Virus record (IMG/VR): IMGVR_UViG_3300034050_000075
Span: 1 to 30,365 of that record
Source: a virus
DNA: 30,365 bases
Strand: one strand, 5' to 3'
Numbering within the stretch: position 1 is the stretch's first letter; each line of letters starts with the position of its first letter. The notes below the pieces were generated by a model that was not told the DNA's origin, searched no databases, and worked only from the letters and a program-made list of their open reading frames with translations. A program made the position numbers and the translations under genes. Of this stretch, positions 22,016 through 30,073 are shown piece after piece.

Positions 22016-24376
22016 ATGAAAATATCAGTATTTAAATCACTTTACAAAACAGATGACGTTCCGTTTGACTTGGACATTATCAAAGTTTTGGACCGCATCA
22101 AAAATGGTGCGTCAAAAGATAAGATTTTACAGATTCGAACAATGCCAGAATGCGAAGAAAAAAAACAATTGAAAAATTCATTGATTTCAATTTTATTCAA
22201 TGGAACTTTTTCAACAAGAAACGACAATGCTTTGATTGAACATTCTGGACTTTGCATTCTTGACTTTGACAAATATGAATCCGAAGAAAAGAAAAACGAA
22301 GAACGTAAACGATTAATGAACTGCGAATATGTTTTTTCAGTTTTTGAATCACCGAGCGGAAACGGATTGAAAGCATTGATTCGCATTCCGAAATGCGACA
22401 AAGAAAATCATAAAAGATACTTCAAAGCATTTGGCGAATATTTTAAATCCGATTATTTTGACTTTAAAAATTCAAACGTTTCACGTGTTTGTTTTGAAAG
22501 TTATGATCCAGACGTTTACATAAATGAAAACGCAACTATTTGGGACAAATTAAACGAAGACGAAGGATTTTCAGTTTATGAAAAGAAACCATTATTGCCT
22601 TTGCAAGACGAAGACGAAATCATTCGACGTTTGTTGAAATGGTGGGATTCAAAATACGGATTTAAAGAAGGCGAACGCAATAATAATCTTTTTATTCTTG
22701 CAATGGCGCTTTGTGAATTTGGTGTTCAATTCGATTATGCTATTGGCTACGTTCAAAACAACGTTGTTTATGGTAATTTTTCAGAATTTGAATTGACAAC
22801 TTTGTTTCAAAGTGCGTATAAACGTGCAACACCGTCATCAAAGTATTTTGAAGACCAAAATAAGATTGACAGAATAAAAAACAATTTGTCAAAAGGAATG
22901 CCTAAAACAGAAATCGCAAATTTTTTAAAAATCGACGAAAAAATAATTGACGAAATAAACGAAATAAACGAAGACGAAGATTTCTGGCAAAAGTATGAAG
23001 ACAAAAAAGGAAATATTTCAGTAAAGATTGATTCATTGAAATACAAATATTGGCTTGAAAGAAAAGGTTTTAAAAAGTATTATCCAGAATCGTCAAATCA
23101 ACCGACATTTGTACATATTAAATCAAACAAAGTCAATCAATCCAGTACAGATATTATCAAAGATATTGTCTTGCAACACTTACTTGACAGAAACGAAATT
23201 GAAGTCTTCAATTTTTGCTCGAAATCAAGTCAAATGTTTAGCGATTATTATTTGACAATGTTGGAATCAATCGAATTAAAAATGATTAAGGATTCGAAAT
23301 CTGAAGCATTCATTCCGTTTTTGAATGGTGTTGTTAGAATTACAAAATCAAAAGTTGAATTGATTGATTTTATCGATGTCGATGGCTACATTTGGGAAAA
23401 TCAAATCATAAACAGAAACTTTGTCAAATCTGAAAACGTTGAAAACGATTTTAAAGATATGGTTTCAAAAGTTTCAGCAAAAGACGAAACAAGAATCAAC
23501 GCATTAGAACACACACTTGGATATTTAATTCATTCATACAAAGACAAGACGGACCAAAAGGCAATCATAATAAACGACCAGGAAATTGACGACAATCCGA
23601 ATGGTGGATCTGGAAAAAGTTTAATGATTTCCGCTTTGTCTAATTTTAAAAAAGTTGTAAAGATTGACGGAAAATCATTTGACACAAAGAAAAGTGATTT
23701 CATTTATCAACGTGTTTCAATTGATACGCAAGTATTGGCATTTGATGACGTGAAAAAGAACTTTGAATTTGAACAATTATTTTCAATTATTACTGAAGGA
23801 ATTACAATCAACAGAAAAAACAAAGACGAAATCTTTGTCCCGTTTGACCGCTCGCCAAAAATTATAATTACAACAAATTATGTAATTAATGGAAGTGGAA
23901 CTTCACACGACAGACGAAGACACGAAATTGAATTTTTTCAATACTTCAACGGAAAAAGAAATCCATTAACTGAATATGGTCGATTGTTATTTGATTCCTG
24001 GCAATCTGAAGACTGGATCTTGTTTGACAATTATATGATTCAGAATTTACAAAAGTTTTTGAAAAACGGATTGATTGAATCAATTTCAATTAATGCAGAC
24101 ATTAAAAGATTCATTCAAAGTACTAATAAAGATTTTTACGACTGGATTGAAGACGGAAACCTTATTGAAAACGTCAGAATTTACAATACAGATATTATTT
24201 CAAAGTTTACGTCTGAATATAAGAATTATAATTTAATGACGTCTAAAACGTTCTTAAAATGGATACACGAATATTGTAAATTCAAAAATTATGAATTAGA
24301 AAAAGACAAAGACCATATCGGTCGATATTTTTATATTAAAACAGATAGTGAAATAAATAACGAAATACCATTTTAA
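22016..24376 (+). CDS. Primase-helicase (BT4734/VirE-N-like primase, SF3 helicase)
   Basis: 786 aa. Residues 1-180 form a primase-like domain: LDFDKYE (D83, D85), SPSGNGLK (112-119) and SRVCFESYDP (156-165). Residues about 198-272 look like a PriCT accessory domain (RRLLKWWDSKYGFKEGERNNNLF). The C-terminal half is an SF3 helicase: Walker A NGGSGKS (529-535), Walker B VLAFDD (573-578), sensor IIITTN (616-621) and arginines in GTSHDRRRHEIEF. It should unwind the origin and prime synthesis; no polymerase gene is present, so the host polymerase must be used. Confidence 0.88.
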   Translation: MKISVFKSLYKTDDVPFDLDIIKVLDRIKNGASKDKILQIRTMPECEEKKQLKNSLISILFNGTFSTRNDNALIEHSGLCILDFDKYESEEKKNEERKRLMNCEYVFSVFESPSGNGLKALIRIPKCDKENHKRYFKAFGEYFKSDYFDFKNSNVSRVCFESYDPDVYINENATIWDKLNEDEGFSVYEKKPLLPLQDEDEIIRRLLKWWDSKYGFKEGERNNNLFILAMALCEFGVQFDYAIGYVQNNVVYGNFSEFELTTLFQSAYKRATPSSKYFEDQNKIDRIKNNLSKGMPKTEIANFLKIDEKIIDEINEINEDEDFWQKYEDKKGNISVKIDSLKYKYWLERKGFKKYYPESSNQPTFVHIKSNKVNQSSTDIIKDIVLQHLLDRNEIEVFNFCSKSSQMFSDYYLTMLESIELKMIKDSKSEAFIPFLNGVVRITKSKVELIDFIDVDGYIWENQIINRNFVKSENVENDFKDMVSKVSAKDETRINALEHTLGYLIHSYKDKTDQKAIIINDQEIDDNPNGGSGKSLMISALSNFKKVVKIDGKSFDTKKSDFIYQRVSIDTQVLAFDDVKKNFEFEQLFSIITEGITINRKNKDEIFVPFDRSPKIIITTNYVINGSGTSHDRRRHEIEFFQYFNGKRNPLTEYGRLLFDSWQSEDWILFDNYMIQNLQKFLKNGLIESISINADIKRFIQSTNKDFYDWIEDGNLIENVRIYNTDIISKFTSEYKNYNLMTSKTFLKWIHEYCKFKNYELEKDKDHIGRYFYIKTDSEINNEIPF

Positions 24377-24379
24377 AAT

Positions 24380-24637
24380 ATGAAAGAAACAAGAAAAGAA
24401 ATAATATATTGCAATTTAACATTGCAAAAAGGAAAAGATAAAATATATTTGAAAAATGTAGTTTATAAATATGAAGACGGATTTTTTAAAAACACAAGAC
24501 TTGGAATCAAAGAACCTTTAAAAGTTTTAAAAGTTGAAAAAATTGAAAGTCTTGGTTTTGAAAACAAATCAAATCTTTATACTGAAGTAAAAAAATCAAA
24601 TGAAAAACGTAACAATATAACTGGGGCTTATGAATAA
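24380..24637 (+). CDS. Unknown protein, 85 aa
   Basis: 85 aa, Lys-rich, with beta-strand pattern (CNLTLQKGKDKIYLKNVVYKYED). Between the primase/helicase and the methyltransferase, overlapping the latter by 8 bp. No family recognised. Confidence 0.65.
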   Translation: MKETRKEIIYCNLTLQKGKDKIYLKNVVYKYEDGFFKNTRLGIKEPLKVLKVEKIESLGFENKSNLYTEVKKSNEKRNNITGAYE

Positions 24638-25352
24638 TTTAGAACTAAACAAAATATATTGCGAAAGCAATTTGGAAACAATGAAAAGAATGGAAGATAA
24701 AAGCATTGATTATGTTTTGACTTCACCACCTTACAACGTAAAAACTGAAAGAATTGCAAAATATAAAGATTTTAAAGATGGTTTTAGTCAAGAACAATAT
24801 TTCGACCAACAAAAAGAATTAATTACTGAATTATTGAGAGTAACAAAAAATCATATTTTTTACAATATTCAAATGTTATCTGGAAATAAAATTGCTTTGC
24901 ATAAATTAATCGGTCATTTTGCTGAAAATATAAAAGAAATGATTATTTGGCACAAAGGATTTGGCGAACCTGCAATCAGTGAAAACGTTTTGAATAGTGG
25001 TTTTGAATATATTATTGTTTTTTCAAATAATGAACCAAATAAAAGATATTTTAACGATGCGAATTTTAAACGTGGTACACAATCAAATGTTTTTAAAATA
25101 TTAAATTCACATTCAAATCCGTTTGCGTCTGTACATAAAGCGATTATGCCTTTAGATATACCTCGATATTTTATGATAAATTTTGGAAAAGAAAACGACA
25201 TTTGGTATGATCCATATATGGGAACCGGAACAACTGCCGTTGCATCTATTGAAGAAAAAAGAAAATTCATCGGAAGTGAAATTTCACAAGAATATGTTGA
25301 TTTGGCAAATAAAAGATTAAAACCATATTTAACACAACAAACTTTATTTTAA
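24630..25352 (+). CDS. DNA methyltransferase (N6-adenine or N4-cytosine, beta-type order)
   Basis: 240 aa. Catalytic motif IV is TSPPYN (31-36), and the AdoMet-binding motif I is DPYMGTGTTA (194-203) followed by GSEIS; motif IV before I is the beta-group arrangement. No restriction endonuclease gene lies next to it, so it is an orphan methylase that probably shields phage DNA from host restriction or marks it for replication. The sequence does not tell the target site. TSPPY fits both N4-cytosine and beta N6-adenine enzymes. Confidence 0.88.
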   Translation: MNNLELNKIYCESNLETMKRMEDKSIDYVLTSPPYNVKTERIAKYKDFKDGFSQEQYFDQQKELITELLRVTKNHIFYNIQMLSGNKIALHKLIGHFAENIKEMIIWHKGFGEPAISENVLNSGFEYIIVFSNNEPNKRYFNDANFKRGTQSNVFKILNSHSNPFASVHKAIMPLDIPRYFMINFGKENDIWYDPYMGTGTTAVASIEEKRKFIGSEISQEYVDLANKRLKPYLTQQTLF

Positions 25353-25355
25353 TTT

Positions 25356-25556
25356 ATGACATATTTTGACGAAATTTTAGAAACTAACGAAAACACAAAA
25401 CAAATGAAACAATTTAAATTTTATTACTGGGTTGAAAAAAACGACGAATGTCAAGATTATGAAATCACAATTCAAGCAACTGACATCAAAAATGCAATCG
25501 ATATTTTCAAAGACGATTTCACACGTGCAAAAATAAGAAGTATTGATTTTTTATAA
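25356..25556 (+). CDS. Small unknown protein, 66 aa
   Basis: 66 aa; the core KQFKFYYWVEKNDECQDYEITIQA with a helix of NAIDIFKDDF is of a kind seen in many small phage and Bacteroidota proteins. An internal ATG at 25404 (MKQFKFYYW) may be the true start, since the family-like part begins there. Confidence 0.55.
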   Translation: MTYFDEILETNENTKQMKQFKFYYWVEKNDECQDYEITIQATDIKNAIDIFKDDFTRAKIRSIDFL

Positions 25557-25573
25557 ATAAATAAATAAATAAA
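25554..25573 (+). repeat. TAAA tandem repeat before the next start
   Basis: Five tandem TAAA units; the first contains the stop codon of the previous gene and the last ends 3 bp before the ATG at 25577. It acts as an A-rich translation leader; unit gain or loss would change leader length. Confidence 0.8.
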
Positions 25574-25576
25574 ATA

Positions 25577-25804
25577 ATGGAAAAAGAAATATCAATTATT
25601 GATTGGTTTTTAGAGCAATCAAAAATTAATAATTACATACAAATAAGTGAAAACGCACATTGGTTAATTGACGAAGCAAAAGAAATGGAAAAGAAACAAA
25701 CATTTGATATTATGCAACAATACGCATCATTTTGTGTCAAATGTGATAGAGAAAAACTACCATTGCTTTTTGCAAAAGAATGGTTTGAAAAATTTAAAAA
25801 ATAA
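25577..25804 (+). CDS. Conserved small phage protein, 75 aa
   Basis: 75 aa, MEKEISIIDWFLEQSK..., then FDIMQQYASFCVKCDREKLPLLFAKEWFEKFKK. The C-x2-C pair (CVKC) and the final KEWFEKFKK pattern occur in small early proteins of Flavobacterium phages. A metal site with only one CxxC is uncertain; function unknown. Confidence 0.65.
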   Translation: MEKEISIIDWFLEQSKINNYIQISENAHWLIDEAKEMEKKQTFDIMQQYASFCVKCDREKLPLLFAKEWFEKFKK

Positions 25805-25807
25805 GAT

Positions 25808-25909
25808 ATGAATAAAATAATAGAATCCTTAAAAATTGCATTGCAATTGATTTGCATTCAATTAAAAAACACTTTTTGTCGTGATTACTATCCAAATGAT
25901 AATTTTTAA
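25808..25909 (+). CDS. Possible peptide of 33 aa
   Basis: MNKIIESLKIALQLICIQLKN followed by a polar tail; amphipathic helix. Placed 3 bp after the previous stop and 11 bp before the next start, consistent with operon packing, but very short. Confidence 0.35.
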   Translation: MNKIIESLKIALQLICIQLKNTFCRDYYPNDNF

Positions 25910-25920
25910 AAAATAACATT

Positions 25921-26064
25921 ATGAACTTAAAAAAAGAACTGAAGACATTGACACCACTACAAAGAATTAAACGAATAATGCTATTCAATTACAATCGAGG
26001 AAACAATAAAGAATCCGTAAACAAAGTTTACTATAATATTTTAAAGTCAAAATTTAACAAATGA
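25921..26064 (+). CDS. Small basic protein coupled to SF2 helicase, 47 aa
   Basis: 47 aa, very basic (MNLKKELKTLTPLQRIKRIM). The stop overlaps the helicase start as ATGA (26061-26064), strong evidence that it is translated and coupled. May assist the helicase or bind nucleic acid; no family recognised. Confidence 0.6.
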   Translation: MNLKKELKTLTPLQRIKRIMLFNYNRGNNKESVNKVYYNILKSKFNK

Positions 26065-27269
26065 TTTTACGTGAATATCAAAACGACATCGGTATCAAAG
26101 GAAAATCGATTCTGAAGCAATTTGGAATCGTTTACCTGGCGATGGAAGTTAGAACTGGAAAAACCGCAACCGCTTTGACAATTGCAAAAGATTACAAGCG
26201 TGTTTTATTTATTACAAAGAAAAAGGCAATACAATCAATTTTAGACGATTTCAGCGCATTAAATTACAATTACGAACTTGTTGTCATAAACAATGAATCG
26301 TTGCATAAAATTGAAGGCAAATTCGATTTAATAATTTCAGACGAACATCATAGGAACGGAACTTTTCCAAAACCAAATCTTTCAGCAAAATTCATTAAGA
26401 AAAACTTTTCACATTTGCCAATGATTTTTTTGTCTGGAACACCGTCGCCAGAATCTTATTCGCAATTATTTCATCAATTTTGGGTTTCTGACAAATCACC
26501 ATTTGCACAATATAAAAACTTTTATTCTTGGGCGAAAGATTATGTAAATGTCAAAGAAAAAAACTTCGGTTATGTCGTAAAAGATTATTCAGATGCAAAA
26601 TTTTCTGACATAAATGCTTGTGTATCAAAATATTTTATTAAATTTACACAAAATGAAGCTGGTTTTTCAACCAAAGTAAATGAAAACGTTCTTATTTGTA
26701 CCTTAAAACAAAGTACATACAACATAATTAATAAACTCAAACGTGATTTGATTGTAATTGGTAAAGACGAAGAAATTGTTGCAGACACAAAAGTAAAGTT
26801 AATGCAAAAAATTCATCAATTGTCTTCCGGAACTATTATTTTTGAATCTGGAAACGCAAAAGTAATTGACGATTCAAAAGCACAATTCATAAAAGAAACG
26901 TTCAAAGGAAAAAAGATTGGTATATTTTATAAATTCCAACAAGAATTGAACGCAATCAAATCTGTTTTTGGTGAAACAATTACAACGGATTTGAACGTGT
27001 TCAATTCAACTGACAAACATATTGCTTTGCAAATAGTTTCTGGTCGTGAGGGAATCAGTTTAAAAAACGCAGACGTTTTGATTTATTACAATATTGATTT
27101 CAGTGCATTATCATATTGGCAAAGTAGGGACCGACTTACAACAATGGAACGAAAAACAAATGACATTTATTGGATATTTTCAGACAAAGGAATCGAGCGA
27201 CAAATTTACAAACAAGTCATTGCAAAAAAAGATTATACATTGAATCATTTTATTAAAACAGAATTATGA
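26061..27269 (+). CDS. SF2 DNA/RNA helicase
   Basis: 402 aa. Motif I VRTGKTATAL (G33-K34-T35), motif II SDEHH (D94-E95), motif III SGTPSP (125-130), motif V IVSGREGIS (325-333) and motif VI QSRDR (354-358) are all visible and in order, so the two RecA-like domains are complete. Resembles the phage SNF2/DEAD-like helicases that process recombination or replication intermediates. Works beside the primase/SF3 helicase; the exact substrate cannot be told. Confidence 0.88.
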   Translation: MILREYQNDIGIKGKSILKQFGIVYLAMEVRTGKTATALTIAKDYKRVLFITKKKAIQSILDDFSALNYNYELVVINNESLHKIEGKFDLIISDEHHRNGTFPKPNLSAKFIKKNFSHLPMIFLSGTPSPESYSQLFHQFWVSDKSPFAQYKNFYSWAKDYVNVKEKNFGYVVKDYSDAKFSDINACVSKYFIKFTQNEAGFSTKVNENVLICTLKQSTYNIINKLKRDLIVIGKDEEIVADTKVKLMQKIHQLSSGTIIFESGNAKVIDDSKAQFIKETFKGKKIGIFYKFQQELNAIKSVFGETITTDLNVFNSTDKHIALQIVSGREGISLKNADVLIYYNIDFSALSYWQSRDRLTTMERKTNDIYWIFSDKGIERQIYKQVIAKKDYTLNHFIKTEL

Positions 27270-27436
27270 AACAAATTGATGAAACCAAAATCACACGAAT
27301 CGAAGTAATTAACCACGCAAAAAATGATTTGAGAATCGGAAGACTTTTGACACTTTACAAAGAATTAAAAGACTTTGAAAAATTTGAAATACAAATTCAA
27401 GACGACGAAAGAACTTTAAAAATATTTATAAATTAA
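27266..27436 (+). CDS. Conserved small protein, 56 aa
   Basis: 56 aa, charged (ITRIEVINHAKNDLRIGRLLTLYKELKDFEKFEIQIQDDERTLKIFIN). ATGA overlap with the helicase stop. The pattern GRLLTLYKELKDF followed by IQIQDDERTLKIF is a type common in Bacteroidota phages; function unknown. Confidence 0.7.
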   Translation: MKQIDETKITRIEVINHAKNDLRIGRLLTLYKELKDFEKFEIQIQDDERTLKIFIN

Positions 27437-27448
27437 AAACAATTAAAA

Positions 27449-27622
27449 ATGGAACCAATTATTCACAATTTAAGAATTTAAAAAGCAAAAAACGGATATA
27501 TCGTTTATACAAATGATAATCTTATAAATTTAAATTCACCACAAAAAGAACCGATTTATGTATTTGAATCGTTATCAACTTTACAACAATTTCTTTTTGA
27601 AAAATTTAACATCAATTATTAA
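27449..27622 (+). pseudogene. Small gene interrupted by an in-frame TAA at codon 11
   Basis: From the ATG at 27449 the frame reads MEPIIHNLRI, then TAA (27479-27481), and goes on as KAKNGYIVYTND ... EPIYVFESLSTLQQFLFEKFNINY to the TAA at 27620-27622 (57 codons). The part behind the stop is well-formed and resembles small phage proteins with GYIVYTN and HVFESLxxLQ-type motifs, and no ATG in this frame rescues it. One base change from Lys AAA to TAA would explain it; TAA is a normal stop throughout this genome, so recoding is unlikely. Alternatives are a sequencing error or a minority variant in the consensus. Confidence 0.5.
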
Positions 27623-27692
27623 AAATGATACAATGTCTAAAATATCATTACAAAAAATTTGGCTTCAAAAACAATTAAAAAAAAATAAAATT

Positions 27693-28163
27693 ATGAAAAC
27701 ATTAAAAATCGAAATCCCAAACGGATTTGAAATCGACAAAGAAAATTCAACATTTGAACAAATTGTCTTCAAAGAATTAGAAAAAGCACTTCCTAAAAGT
27801 TGGAAAGATTTAAAAGAAATTGACGGATTTTATATTACTTTTAATAGCAACATTGTTGATGTAGAAGAAAATCCAACAATTGATTACAATAAAAACGTTT
27901 TCGCAACTAAAGAACAAGCAAAAGCGTCAATCGCACTTGCACAACTTTCACAACTTCGTGATGTGTATCGCAATGGCTGGGTTCCAGATTGGAATAAAGT
28001 TTATGAAGAAAAGCATTGTATTCATTTTCAAAATAATGAAATAATAAAAGAATGGTTTTATCAAACAAATATATTTCTTTCATTTCAAGACGCAGAAACA
28101 AGGGATTTATTTCTTGAAAATTTTAAAGATTTAATCGAACAAGCAAAACCTTTAATGTCTTAA
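27693..28163 (+). CDS. Conserved Bacteroidota phage protein of unknown function, 156 aa
   Basis: 156 aa from the ATG at 27693 (MKTLKIEIPNGFEIDKENSTFE); the open frame begins at 27558, but its first 45 residues cross the preceding interrupted gene in another frame and do not look like this family. AIALAQLSQLRDVYRNGWVPDW and FLSFQDAETRDLFLENFKDLIEQAKPL are familiar signatures of a widespread family in Bacteroidota phages without established function. Confidence 0.8.
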   Translation: MKTLKIEIPNGFEIDKENSTFEQIVFKELEKALPKSWKDLKEIDGFYITFNSNIVDVEENPTIDYNKNVFATKEQAKASIALAQLSQLRDVYRNGWVPDWNKVYEEKHCIHFQNNEIIKEWFYQTNIFLSFQDAETRDLFLENFKDLIEQAKPLMS

Positions 28164-28166
28164 ATT

Positions 28167-28421
28167 ATGATACCACAAAACAAAGCGATTGAAATTTACA
28201 ATCAATTCAAATTTGAAACCGCCAACGAAGAAATAAATAAAATGCTCGAAGACGTTGCATTCTTTTCGTGCAAAATATTCATCAACGAAATTTTAAAAAA
28301 TTGCTCAATCAAAAAGAAAACGTATTGGCAACAAGTGAACAAATTCATTCTGGAACATTACACAAACAAAATTTTAAATGTTAGAATCAAACATACAGAA
28401 GAAAATAATTCAGCGGTATAA
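28167..28421 (+). CDS. Unknown protein, 84 aa
   Basis: 84-aa helical protein (IPQNKAIEIYNQFKFE, KIFINEILKNCSIKKKTYWQQVNKFILEHY) that overlaps the VRR-NUC gene by 44 bp in another frame. The pattern AIEIYNKF ... YWxxV is one I recognise from early regions of Flavobacterium phages. Function unknown. Confidence 0.7.
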   Translation: MIPQNKAIEIYNQFKFETANEEINKMLEDVAFFSCKIFINEILKNCSIKKKTYWQQVNKFILEHYTNKILNVRIKHTEENNSAV

Positions 28422-28614
28422 AGACGACGGCTGGATTGTCGTCAAACTTATTAAGACAAATACAAACGGCATTCCAGATTTGATGTGTCTTAAAAATAAT
28501 GAAACAATTTTCATTGAAGTCAAACGACCAGGTGGGAAACTATCTGAACTTCAAAAGCATAGAATCAAACAATTAGAAAACGAACAATTCAAAGTTTTAG
28601 TGTTATATGAATAG
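28378..28614 (+). CDS. VRR-NUC domain nuclease
   Basis: 78 aa, the typical size of phage VRR-NUC proteins. The PD-(D/E)xK core is visible: GIPD (D34), IEVK (E47-V48-K49) and a downstream Gln (SELQ, Q59). Such single-domain enzymes are structure-specific or Holliday-junction nucleases, here probably processing recombination or packaging intermediates. Overlaps its neighbours at both ends. Confidence 0.85.
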   Translation: MLESNIQKKIIQRYKDDGWIVVKLIKTNTNGIPDLMCLKNNETIFIEVKRPGGKLSELQKHRIKQLENEQFKVLVLYE

Positions 28615-28828
28615 TAGTATTATCAACGAAGACGGATCAGTCAATCAAAAAATTTTTGAAATCGAAGGATTGAAACTTGAATTTGTTGCAACCGAAGAAG
28701 GTATTTCATACAAAGCAATCGATGCAATTGATACAATCTTGAATCATAACACTGGCAAAAAAACAAAATGGCATAGACTTAAATTAAAACAATTTTATGA
28801 TTCTCGATATATTAGCAAAACGACATAA
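28607..28828 (+). CDS. Small unknown protein, 73 aa
   Basis: 73 aa: an acidic N-terminal half (FEIEGLKLEFVATEEG) and a basic C-terminal half (GKKTKWHRLKLKQFYD). Overlaps the sigma-like gene by 32 bp. No family recognised. Confidence 0.6.
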   Translation: MNSSIINEDGSVNQKIFEIEGLKLEFVATEEGISYKAIDAIDTILNHNTGKKTKWHRLKLKQFYDSRYISKTT

Positions 28829-29270
28829 CGAATGGATCAAACTTGCAAACAAAATTTGCAAGAATCCAGAACGTTCAAAAGACTTGGTCCAAGATATGTA
28901 TATTCGAATCTATAATTCTGGAAAAACAATCGACCAAATAAATGAATGTTACATTTATTTCATTATGCGAAATCAATTTTATAACGAAATCAAAAAAGAA
29001 AAAGAAACCATTCTTGTTGACGACTTCACAAACGTCGAAATATTTGCTGAAGACTACGACAAACAAAAAGACGAAATACTTTCAATTTTAGAAAAAGAAC
29101 GTCAGAAATTATCTTGGTACGAAAAACAAATAATTGACTTGACAACAGAATTTGGACAACGTGAACTTTCACGTCAAACTGGAATCCATATTCAAACAAT
29201 ACACAACACAACTAAAAAAATAAAACAAAAATTATGGCAAAGCGTAGAAAAAAAATCGAAGGAAATTTAG
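28797..29270 (+). CDS. Sigma-70-like (ECF-type) factor
   Basis: 157 aa. Residues about 8-60 resemble sigma region 2 (HNEWIKLANKICKNPERSKDLVQDMYIRIYN, with DLVQD in the core-binding helix), and 105-150 resemble region 4 with a helix-turn-helix (YEKQIIDLTTEFGQRELSRQTGIHIQTIHNTTKKIKQKL). The length fits a minimal sigma. As the last regulator gene before the terminase genes it would be made just before the late phase and may direct RNA polymerase to late promoters such as the one in 1000-1414. The match is by pattern; a non-sigma HTH function remains possible. Confidence 0.6.
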   Translation: MILDILAKRHNEWIKLANKICKNPERSKDLVQDMYIRIYNSGKTIDQINECYIYFIMRNQFYNEIKKEKETILVDDFTNVEIFAEDYDKQKDEILSILEKERQKLSWYEKQIIDLTTEFGQRELSRQTGIHIQTIHNTTKKIKQKLWQSVEKKSKEI

Positions 29271-29722
29271 AAACATTTGAAGTAAAAAAACCACTTACAA
29301 AGAAACAAATTGAAGAAACTGGCGACGTGATTGAGGGAACTTTAGAAACATTCGAAGTTAAAAAACCAATTGAAGGACTTGGCGACGTAATTGAAAAATT
29401 TACAAAAGCAACTGGAATCAAATCAGTCATCGGTGATTGTGAAGGGTGCGAACAAAGAAAATTCTTATTGAATAGAATATTTCCATTCAAGCGAGTAAAC
29501 AAAACAATGACAGACGAACACAAAGCACAATTTGAAGTGTTCTTATCTGAATGTGGAAATCGTGTTTTAGAAAATCGAATCACAGACATTACAAATCACG
29601 TTCCGTTTTTAAATGAATTGTACAAAGAATATTTCGGAATCACAATCGAAGTGTGCGAATCGTGTTCAAACATTCACAAAGCAATCATTCGTGATTTGAA
29701 TAAATTATTTCAAAATTCGTAA
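29234..29722 (+). CDS. Phage protein with internal repeat and CxxC pairs, upstream of terS
   Basis: 162 aa. The N-terminus (residues about 11-50) is a repeat: LETFEVKKP ... GDVIE occurs twice. Then KFTKATGIKSVIGDCEGCEQRK and LNRIFPFKR, and a second Cys pair near the C-terminus (CESCSN). The four cysteines could bind a zinc ion. A related pattern (TKATGIK, CxxCxxRK, LNxxFP) is frequent next to terminase genes in Bacteroidota phages; the function is not known. Starts inside the sigma-like gene (37 bp overlap). Confidence 0.7.
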   Translation: MAKRRKKIEGNLETFEVKKPLTKKQIEETGDVIEGTLETFEVKKPIEGLGDVIEKFTKATGIKSVIGDCEGCEQRKFLLNRIFPFKRVNKTMTDEHKAQFEVFLSECGNRVLENRITDITNHVPFLNELYKEYFGITIEVCESCSNIHKAIIRDLNKLFQNS

Positions 29723-29740
29723 TATAATTATATTTATTTT

Positions 29741-30073
29741 ATGCAATACGAAGAAAACGAAATTCAAGTCGAAAAAGTAAAAGGTTTTCAAAAAGGTCAT
29801 AAGGGTTTCAAGCCGAAAGGTGTTACACACGCAATGACTATTGAAGCACGTGAATTGTTTATTATGACACTTGAATCACAAGTTCCAAATATTCAAAAGG
29901 CATTTGCTGACGTACTTCAAAAAGATCCAGCCAGATACTTGGATTTGTTTTCGAAGTATGCACAATATTTCATTCCGAAAAAAGTTGAATCTGAAGTAAA
30001 TTTCAATATTGAAAAACCAATTTTTAAACAATTAGAACTCGATGTCATTTCAAACGACGACGGCACAAAGTAA
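29741..30073 (+). CDS. terS: Terminase small subunit-like protein
   Basis: 110 aa directly upstream of and overlapping terL. N-terminus with a KGFQKGHKGFKPKG segment like the KGxxxGRPKG start of Bacteroidota small terminases, a helical centre (LESQVPNIQKAFADVLQKDP, RYLDLFSKYAQYFIP) and an acidic C-terminal tail. It should recognise the packaging site and form a ring that feeds DNA to the motor. No clear helix-turn-helix can be picked out; gene position is the main evidence. Confidence 0.7.
   Translation: MQYEENEIQVEKVKGFQKGHKGFKPKGVTHAMTIEARELFIMTLESQVPNIQKAFADVLQKDPARYLDLFSKYAQYFIPKKVESEVNFNIEKPIFKQLELDVISNDDGTK

Noticed and set aside
27479-27481. TAA read as a sense codon (stop recoding)
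   Set aside because: TAA ends most genes in this genome, so code change would extend nearly all proteins; a local mutation is simpler.
27558-27692. 45-residue N-terminal extension of the 27693 gene
   Set aside because: Overlaps the interrupted small gene in another frame and a poly-A stretch; the family begins at MKTLKIEIP.
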